The position numbers and the translations under genes were made by a program. The notes under the pieces were generated by a model that saw only the letters and a list, made by a program, of their open reading frames with translations, did not search any database and had not been told where the DNA came from. Below are positions 51,801 to 57,014 of a stretch of DNA of 57,014 bases, piece by piece. Where the stretch lies: the NCBI GenBank assembly GCA_016178585.1, contig JACOTA010000064.1, positions 1 to 57,014 on the forward strand. Reading direction: 5' to 3'. Position 1 is the first letter of the stretch. The number at the start of each line of letters is the position of its first letter. The stretch comes from Nitrospirota bacterium (lineage in GTDB: Bacteria > Nitrospirota > Nitrospiria > JACQBW01).

Positions 51801-52759
51801 TGGAGGCCAAAGAGAGTCGTTTTTCGCTTTTTCCGGGTTGGACATCCACTGTTTCAGGAAGTCTCTTTTACCAGGGAGACCTTTCCACTCAGGCTCTTCA
51901 AGGAGAATTGACGCTGAATCACGGGGTCTATAACAAAAAAATTGACGTTAGATCGTTATTGACTAAATTGTCCGAACTGGAAGAAAAAACAGAGCCGACG
52001 CCTTTAATAGGAAAAACACGATTAAACGTCCGGCTTACCGGGGATGACGATTTAAGAATCAATAATAACCTTGCCCGGCTTCCTTTCACGGTGGATTTAA
52101 CCGTAAAGGGAACTGTAGACCATCCCGTATTAATTGGAAGAATGGAGGCTGACTCCGGTTCGATTCTCTTTTATAATCGAACTTTTAGCGTCAATTCCAT
52201 CGCGGTCGATTTTATCGATCCCGAAGCCATCAAACCCCTCATTGATTTAAAAGCCCGGACCCAGGTTACCGGGAAAGACAACAAATCTTATCAAATTGAT
52301 TTAAGTTTTGCCGGGGGTTTGGATAAGATTAAGCCAACGCTTACCGCAGACGACCCGGGTCTCACGGAAACGGATATCCTGTCTCTCATTCTTGCGGGTC
52401 GAACGGCGACAGAGGTTGCAACGGATCCTTTTTCTCAGCAGCAAATCGGCGGCCAGTTCGTCCCTTTAGTGATCGAATCTCCCCTGGAAGGGTTATTGGA
52501 GGATCTCACGGGAGTCAACAGGTTATTTATTGAACCCTTGCCTTCCGGAATACGGTCAACCGGCGGGCCTCGAGTCACCGTAGAACAACGTTTATTGGGA
52601 GAAAAGCTTCTATTGACCTATTCGTATACCATTAACCCCTCACAGGATCAAATTATCAAGATGGAATATTTAATTAACCGCCATATTTTTTTACAGGGAA
52701 TTAGAAACGAAGAAGGAAACGCCGGAGGCAATTTAAAGTTTCGTTTTGAATTTAAATAA
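48860..52759 (+). CDS. tamB: TamB-like translocation and assembly protein
   Basis: TamB is anchored in the inner membrane and spans the periplasm as a long beta-groove, working with TamA in outer-membrane protein assembly and phospholipid transport. The 1299-residue protein has an N-terminal membrane helix (about 4-25), an AsmA-like region and a very long beta-rich body. Its C-terminal DUF490 includes PFTVDLTVKGTVDHPVLIGRMEADSGSI-like strands, the typical TETDILSLILAGR, and a closing strand. TTG 48860 has GGAG six bases before it. The Omp85 gene follows after 11 bases, so this is a TamB-TamA type pair. Confidence 0.92.
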   Translation: MRKRIIFIFSLIILSLLIINLLFRGGLFSEPLKRFVVKKIEQELHASVAVDKVRLTLFPAFLILDDFELEESKDAPRVLKSKQIILSFSPWSLLTEFLLINKIHFQDPEIHLIWNHEGKTNFDFLKTAFVRSRAPNQKSPVIIQKITLINGSLDIDQDLKNNHVSMKHIEFKTDTDPTMTFFQISGSAKKISYQSGRKDVETFASADWRLSITPQHLEIKRFAVSAKETAVTLKGIVSFPPNQKTYPFKVDSDFHFGTRALLAGFDTLTGHGLIEGNYDGEKQIKGSLILSHLAFEKDKGVHKFGELKSRFSFEPGLIFFDDFNSKFFGGKIDGKIKFRFNDSSSLLETDYRLHNVSLSQPVLLFFPRYKIYSDGKTLDASGTLKLINMDMHQLSGSGHFRLTGTPQRVLNSKTPLWESAMNALVLAETDYELRSSAFFFSHSSLQIGSSLINGNGAVQQGGTFSTFLNLRSENGGEVISWLGYPQWSGAVDFTGEARGTFTSPVFEGKGTASNVFFDNHSLGTGSAHLKYSDHRLEFTQVKINKGKGEYSGEGNIHWKSLDEFNYQINAFASPGIPDDIIRIFIDNIPLYTQATGPVVISGDHQTFSVKGNLDVANGFIYDQGFDQGHVEIEITGSGVSFNKTSLVHGNSSVTGKGKIFFNGEYEGELKSENFRFTDLTVLNQTLPEVQGSFNGNIHGSGTFEHPDLILAGALADLSYKNQKIKPGLIALTLADKELKTHLTFNEYPMIVDGSIGITTPFVSKLEIQGEKIPLGSWFNAFNAESNFQAQSFTGSVSGKIGIEGPLNDPKSLNLSAHLTQLKADLSGYEIINQEEIVFTLSDGKLNIDSCRLKGEGTTLSIAGGLDLFRQYRLFITGEADLSLLKALRKEITYGKGKAYLALNIYDRWNDPKLQGGLTIQDGQIRTTAVSQAIRISSMALFFNERQVFLESLDAGFGEGALHGTGKIDLDRFKVAHFGLILEAKESRFSLFPGWTSTVSGSLFYQGDLSTQALQGELTLNHGVYNKKIDVRSLLTKLSELEEKTEPTPLIGKTRLNVRLTGDDDLRINNNLARLPFTVDLTVKGTVDHPVLIGRMEADSGSILFYNRTFSVNSIAVDFIDPEAIKPLIDLKARTQVTGKDNKSYQIDLSFAGGLDKIKPTLTADDPGLTETDILSLILAGRTATEVATDPFSQQQIGGQFVPLVIESPLEGLLEDLTGVNRLFIEPLPSGIRSTGGPRVTVEQRLLGEKLLLTYSYTINPSQDQIIKMEYLINRHIFLQGIRNEEGNAGGNLKFRFEFK

Positions 52760-52770
52760 TAATCGGACCT

Positions 52771-55560
52771 ATGAACCTGCTCCCTTTTAAACGCCCATGC
52801 CTGATTTTTTTCGTGATCCTCCTTCTTTTTTACCCTCTGGTGGAAGCTATCGGTTTTGAAACGGATTCGTCGGTTCCGATCGTAACAAGCATTTCCATTC
52901 AAAACCCCCAGGGAGAATCCTATAAACGCCTGATCAAAGATTTACCCATTTCCGTTGGAAGCCGTTTTTCAACAAAAGTCGTTAAAAAAAGCATGGAGCG
53001 GCTTTACGAAACGGGCCTTTTTTCTAACGTCATCGTCGCCACCGATAAGGGTTCAAGCGGGATTTCGATAAAACTAATCGTATTGGATAAGTTGAGAATT
53101 GGAGGTTTCGTTTGGAAAGGAAACGAATATTTTTTCCGCGAAAGGTTGGAAGAGGTTTCCAGGTTAAAGGTTGAGGATGAGCTCGTTCAGGGATGGGAGA
53201 AAGACCTTGAACAGACGTTAATCCGGTTTTATCATCGTGAAGGTTTTTTCAACGCAAAAATCGACGTTGGGTCTCGCCCCATGGGGAAGCCCAGCCGGCT
53301 TCAGGTCGAGATTAAGATCCAGGAAGGGATTCAAAGTACCATTGGAAATATCTATTTTTCCGGGAATCCCGGCTTCGATCAAGAACGGTTGCTGGAAGTT
53401 TTGAGGATTCATCCCGGTTTTTATTACTCAAGAGAGACGATTCAAAATGATATCGAAAATTTAAAACCCTTTTATTACAGGGCAAGGTATTTAAAAGTGA
53501 AAATCAGAGACTTTGCCGTTCACACGCAGGGCGACGATAGAGTCGCCATTGAAATACCTGTTGAAGCAGGTCCCCGAATATTCACGTTTATTTCCTTCAA
53601 AGGTCCCCGCCACTATCTGAAGACGACGCTGGTCCGGCAACTCCTGATCGACGAAGAAAAAAGCATCGACGATGCGACAATAGAAGAAAGTAAAAAACGG
53701 CTTTCGGAATTCTATCAAAATGAAGGGTACCCTTTTGTTGAAATAACGGTTGAACGCCGGGAAGAAAATAACGGGAAAATCGTCAACGTTTATTTCCATA
53801 TTGCGGAAGGCCCGGCAGTCCTTTTGACCCGCCTGGTTTTCAAAGGAAACGCCTCAATATCAGACGACATTTTGAAAAATGTCATTGGCCATCAAAAAAC
53901 AGGATTTTGGATTCCCCGCTATCTCCAGCTTCCCGCGCTTCAAAATGACCTGGAATCTCTGCTCAAGGTTTACCGGTCACATGGTTTTCTGTCAGCCAAG
54001 ATTAATAAATCCCTTCATTATTCCCCCGACCAGGCCACTGTTGCTCTCGAATTTGAAATCTCGGAAGGGGTCCAGACCCTCGTTCAATCCGTGACCCTGG
54101 AGGAAATCTCACAAACCTTTCTTCCGGATATTTTAAAAAAAATTCAGATCCGAGAAAATAGTCCTTATAACGAGGCCGTGATTCTCGAAGATAAGATCGC
54201 TATTGCTTCTTACTACCATAAGCTTGGTTATCCGGACGTCAACATCGAGGCAACAGCCGCCTTCAGCAAAACCACGGACCGCGTAGATGTCAAATATAAG
54301 GTTGATGAAGGAAATCAAATAAAGATCGGAAAAATCCTGGCAACAGGAAACGAAAGAACCCGGACGGGCGTCATTTTGAGAGAGTTGTATTTCCATTCAG
54401 GGGACCTTTACCAGGAAGAACTTCTTTTGAAAAGTCAAAGAAAGATCTCCCAGCTCGGTTATTTCCAATTTGTGAACATCCGCCCAAAAGACGCAGAGGA
54501 AGACCAGGTCGTTCGCGATGTTGAAGTCAATGTAAAGGAACGAGACGCCGGCGCATTTGAGTTTGGAGCGGGTTACGCCGATGTCGAACGATTTAAGGGT
54601 TTTGCTGAAATTTCACATAAAAATATCGGAGGAACCGGCCGAAGGGCAAGTCTGGGAGCAGAGGTAAGCCAGATTGGGGATAAAGAGACCGCCAATTATA
54701 CCGAACCGTGGATATTTGATTTTCCCCTGGATGCCAGGGCCTCAATTTATCACGAATCGATACAAAAACTACCCGCGAGTTACACCCAAACCACCGTCGG
54801 AGGCTCTGTGGGGGTCGAGAAATCGTTTTGGGATTATTATAAATTTTCTCTCCAGTACCAAAACGACATTTTTCATTTTATCAATGTTCCTATAAATGCC
54901 GTGTTAACACAGGAAGACAAGGACCGCGTAAATATTGCAAGTCTAAATCCATCACTATTCAGAGACACACGGGATGATTTTTTAAACCCTAAAACGGGAT
55001 CTTTTAACGCGATCTGGTTCCGCTGGGCAGCGAATTTTTTGGCTTCCGAAATACAGGAAGTTAAGCTCACCCTCCAGTCAAGCTGGTATTTTCCCCTGAC
55101 ACCTAACCTGATTATGGGGATTTCTTCACGCGGCGGAGTCGCGTATAACTTTGGGGAAACTCCAGATGTCCCAATCAGTGAACGTTTCAAATTGGGAGGA
55201 CGATCAACAGTAAGAGGGTACGCGGAAGATACCCTGGGCACCCTCGGACAAACGATTAACCCTTCGATGATTAACCCGTTGGTCTTCACTCCGACGGGAG
55301 GAAACTCCATGTTGGTTTTCAACTGGGAATTCCGGTTCAACCTTCCAAAAAACCTGGGGCTTGTCTTCTTTTTTGATTCCGGAAATGTCTGGCGATATCA
55401 TAATTCCATTTGGTCCTCACCGCTGAAGTCTTCGGTCGGACCAGGTTTGCGGTATAATACTCCTATAGGCCCTATTCGGTTTGACGTCGGATATAAATTA
55501 AACCGGGAGGAATGGGAAAGCGCTTCAGAATTTCATTTTACTCTGGGCCACGCTTTTTGA
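52771..55560 (+). CDS. Omp85-family outer-membrane protein with seven POTRA-like repeats (TamA/BamA-like)
   Basis: A 929-residue protein with a signal peptide (about 1-26). Residues 36-592 hold seven POTRA-like units, each ending in a long strand. Boundaries, by eye, are 36-106, 107-187, 188-267, 268-348, 349-434, 435-514 and 515-592, with motifs such as FYHREGFFNAKI, FYQNEGYPFVEI, YRSHGFLSAKI and YYHKLGYPDVNI. The C-terminal 16-strand barrel (about 593-929) has VRGYAEDTLG for the loop-6 motif and ends in Phe. BamA has five POTRAs and TamA three. Being next to tamB suggests the TamA role; a BamA-like role is possible. Confidence 0.92.
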   Translation: MNLLPFKRPCLIFFVILLLFYPLVEAIGFETDSSVPIVTSISIQNPQGESYKRLIKDLPISVGSRFSTKVVKKSMERLYETGLFSNVIVATDKGSSGISIKLIVLDKLRIGGFVWKGNEYFFRERLEEVSRLKVEDELVQGWEKDLEQTLIRFYHREGFFNAKIDVGSRPMGKPSRLQVEIKIQEGIQSTIGNIYFSGNPGFDQERLLEVLRIHPGFYYSRETIQNDIENLKPFYYRARYLKVKIRDFAVHTQGDDRVAIEIPVEAGPRIFTFISFKGPRHYLKTTLVRQLLIDEEKSIDDATIEESKKRLSEFYQNEGYPFVEITVERREENNGKIVNVYFHIAEGPAVLLTRLVFKGNASISDDILKNVIGHQKTGFWIPRYLQLPALQNDLESLLKVYRSHGFLSAKINKSLHYSPDQATVALEFEISEGVQTLVQSVTLEEISQTFLPDILKKIQIRENSPYNEAVILEDKIAIASYYHKLGYPDVNIEATAAFSKTTDRVDVKYKVDEGNQIKIGKILATGNERTRTGVILRELYFHSGDLYQEELLLKSQRKISQLGYFQFVNIRPKDAEEDQVVRDVEVNVKERDAGAFEFGAGYADVERFKGFAEISHKNIGGTGRRASLGAEVSQIGDKETANYTEPWIFDFPLDARASIYHESIQKLPASYTQTTVGGSVGVEKSFWDYYKFSLQYQNDIFHFINVPINAVLTQEDKDRVNIASLNPSLFRDTRDDFLNPKTGSFNAIWFRWAANFLASEIQEVKLTLQSSWYFPLTPNLIMGISSRGGVAYNFGETPDVPISERFKLGGRSTVRGYAEDTLGTLGQTINPSMINPLVFTPTGGNSMLVFNWEFRFNLPKNLGLVFFFDSGNVWRYHNSIWSSPLKSSVGPGLRYNTPIGPIRFDVGYKLNREEWESASEFHFTLGHAF

Positions 55561-55574
55561 TTATAAGGACCCCA

Positions 55575-56864
55575 ATGAGAAAAATATTTTTTTTCGGTTT
55601 GTCAGGAATGGTTATTCTGTTTTTGGTTTATTTCACGACCGGGAAAACCTTTCAAAGCTCGCAGATTCAGACCGGAGCCGTTCGGAGAATTCAGGATTCA
55701 AATCCAGCCGTGGTTAAGCTGAATCAGGCCGGGTTGCGCTATTTTGAATCCAAACAATTTGAAATGGCGAGAGACCAGTTCAAGTCGGCGCTTGAACTAT
55801 CGCCAAACGACCCTACGCTCTTGAATAACCTGGCGTTTTCCCAAATGGAAATCGGAAAAATTCAGGGACAAAAACTTCAATTAAAGGAAGCCATTGCCTC
55901 TTTTGAATCGGCCATTCAAATTAATCCGAATATTTCTACGTTTCATGTCGGCGCCGGGTGGGCCTATGACAAAGCGGAACAGGAGGAAAAGGCCCTCCAG
56001 GAACTGGAGGAAGCCATTCGCCTAAATCCAAAAGAAATATTGGCCTATCAATTGCTGGGAGATATTTACTACAAAAATGACAACCCTGATAAGGCCATAG
56101 AGGCCCTGGAAAAAGCCCTTGCCCTTCAGCCTGATGAGAAATCACTTCAACAGCGATTGGCGAAAATTAAACAGGACCGAAATACCGAGTCTAAATTTGA
56201 AAAATCCGCTTCTTTTCACTTTACAATAAAATTTGAAGGAGAAGAAAACAAAGAGATCGCTCAAAAGGTTTCAGAAATTTTGGAAGCGGCCTACCGTGAC
56301 ATTGGATCCATCTTTTATCAAAAATCTTTTCGTCCGGTGATCGTTATTCTCTATTCCGATAAATTGTTTCGGGAAACGGTTCACAGTCCCTCATGGGCGG
56401 GAGGGATATACGACGGAAAAATCCGGATTCCGGTCCAGGGGTCCGCCAAAGACCCTGAAGGACTTAGAAGAATCTTATACCATGAGTACACCCACGCGGT
56501 CCTTTTCCAACTTACGCCGTCCCCTATTCCGACCTGGTTAAATGAGGGATTGGCAATGTATTTTGAAGGAAACCATTCTATGAATAACGCCCTTCAAATC
56601 GTAGATTCCGCGAGGCGGGAGGGAAGGTTGATCCCTCTGCGCCGCCTGCAGGGAACTTTTATGGATATGGACGCAAACACCTCTGAGCTGGCCTACCAGG
56701 AAAGCAGAATTGCCGTTCAAAACTTAATCGATCATTACAGTATCAAGCGCATTCGCGACGTTTTAGAAAGGTATAGAGGACTTGACCAATTCGCTTCGGT
56801 TTTTGAAGAGGGCTTTCTGATCTCCTATGATGACTATGAAAAGTCCTTTATGGCCGGTAAATAG
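55575..56864 (+). CDS. TPR protein with peptidase MA-like metalloprotease domain
   Basis: A 429-residue protein with an N-terminal membrane anchor or signal (about 4-22) and three to four TPRs (about 45-200; AGLRYFESKQFEMARDQFKSAL-type repeats). The C-terminal domain has HEYTH (303-307) followed by PTWLNEGLAMYFEG (EGLAMY 324-329), a gluzincin-type zinc site of peptidase MA. ATG 55575 has AAGGA five bases before it; the frame is open from 55512 but inside the Omp85 gene. It follows the Omp85 stop by 14 bases, so one transcript is likely. Periplasmic protease or chaperone is inference. Confidence 0.85.
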   Translation: MRKIFFFGLSGMVILFLVYFTTGKTFQSSQIQTGAVRRIQDSNPAVVKLNQAGLRYFESKQFEMARDQFKSALELSPNDPTLLNNLAFSQMEIGKIQGQKLQLKEAIASFESAIQINPNISTFHVGAGWAYDKAEQEEKALQELEEAIRLNPKEILAYQLLGDIYYKNDNPDKAIEALEKALALQPDEKSLQQRLAKIKQDRNTESKFEKSASFHFTIKFEGEENKEIAQKVSEILEAAYRDIGSIFYQKSFRPVIVILYSDKLFRETVHSPSWAGGIYDGKIRIPVQGSAKDPEGLRRILYHEYTHAVLFQLTPSPIPTWLNEGLAMYFEGNHSMNNALQIVDSARREGRLIPLRRLQGTFMDMDANTSELAYQESRIAVQNLIDHYSIKRIRDVLERYRGLDQFASVFEEGFLISYDDYEKSFMAGK

Positions 56865-56905
56865 TGATCAACATGGGCCTGCGACATAGAAGTAGGGAAA
56901 TTCAG

Positions 56906-57014
56906 CTAGGCTGTGCGTTGTTCCCAGAACTCCTCTATTTGGTTGGAGAGATAGCCGCACCGGAGGGCGATGATTGCATTGGCGCCCCGCACGGTCCACT
57001 CCATACCAGATTGT
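56906..57014 (-). CDS. Transposase C-terminus (probable ISKra4 family), cut by the window edge
   Basis: On the minus strand the last 35 codons read QSGMEWTVRGANAIIALRC...IEEFWEQRTA then stop (TAG, 56908-56906). I recognise this ending from ISKra4-like insertion-sequence transposases, where the GMxWxVxGAxAIxxLR string precedes a short FWEQR tail. Only the C-terminus is in the window. It lies 41 bases from the stop of the TPR-peptidase gene, so the IS inserted just outside the Omp85 cluster. Confidence 0.6.
   Translation of the reverse strand, partial: QSGMEWTVRGANAIIALRCGYLSNQIEEFWEQRTA

Overview
The window looks like a chromosomal stretch of a diderm (Gram-negative) bacterium with a medium-low GC content and tightly packed genes. 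LptF/LptG, a TamB/Omp85 pair, several lipoproteins and outer-membrane barrels show the double membrane. The gene set (GltBD, flavin-dependent ThyX instead of ThyA in this stretch, TldD/PmbA, a HpnD/CrtB-like synthase, Roadblock and TPR proteins, ThiE and AccBC linked to EF-P) fits a deep-branching environmental lineage. My best guess is Nitrospirota or a close relative, but no marker in the window proves this. Apart from a transposase tail at the right edge and a few intergenic repeats, it is core genome rather than an island.

Layout. 1-1000: a MITE-like inverted repeat, a 43-residue membrane peptide with its own promoter, and a NifX-like protein. 1039-7481: glutamate synthase (gltB-gltD), a long inverted repeat, then a BolA protein that appears to start at CTG. 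7585-11202 (minus): hemolysin III protein and a 961-residue lipoprotein combining a metallopeptidase-like domain, a TolB-like propeller and an Omp85-like barrel. 11330-12367: msrA and a membrane-anchored small protein. 12362-17846 (minus): dusB-tsaD-polysaccharide deacetylase, then clpC. 18092-20647: biotin genes bioF-SDR-bioD. 20644-30602 (minus): HD-GYP regulator, thiE, accC-accB, efp, aroQ, Roadblock, TPR, coaBC, rpoZ, gmk, yicC, with tRNA-Gly(CCC) and a second large TPR gene upstream.

33352-42068: lptF-lptG, DUF3108, an outer-membrane barrel, CBS, an MFS transporter, thyX-DUF1284, a HAD hydrolase and a squalene/phytoene synthase. 42065-48327: LOG-family protein, pmbA-tldD, a divergent MoeA-like protein, an alpha/beta hydrolase and a thioredoxin-like ferredoxin. 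48456-56864: one plus-strand cluster of DUF1844, TamB, a seven-POTRA Omp85 protein and a TPR/metallopeptidase protein. 56906-57014: C-terminus of a transposase.

The most interesting material is in the envelope genes. The TamB / seven-POTRA Omp85 / TPR-peptidase cluster and the distant peptidase-propeller-barrel lipoprotein share the same HEYTH...EGLAxY peptidase signature, which suggests a common theme of proteolysis linked to the outer membrane. Other points are a dispersed element present twice whose hairpins covary, a recurrent leaderless promoter layout (-10 box 6 to 9 bases before ATG at five genes), a CoaBC with altered decarboxylase residues, a degenerate receiver domain on an HD-GYP protein, and an SDR reductase embedded in the biotin operon.
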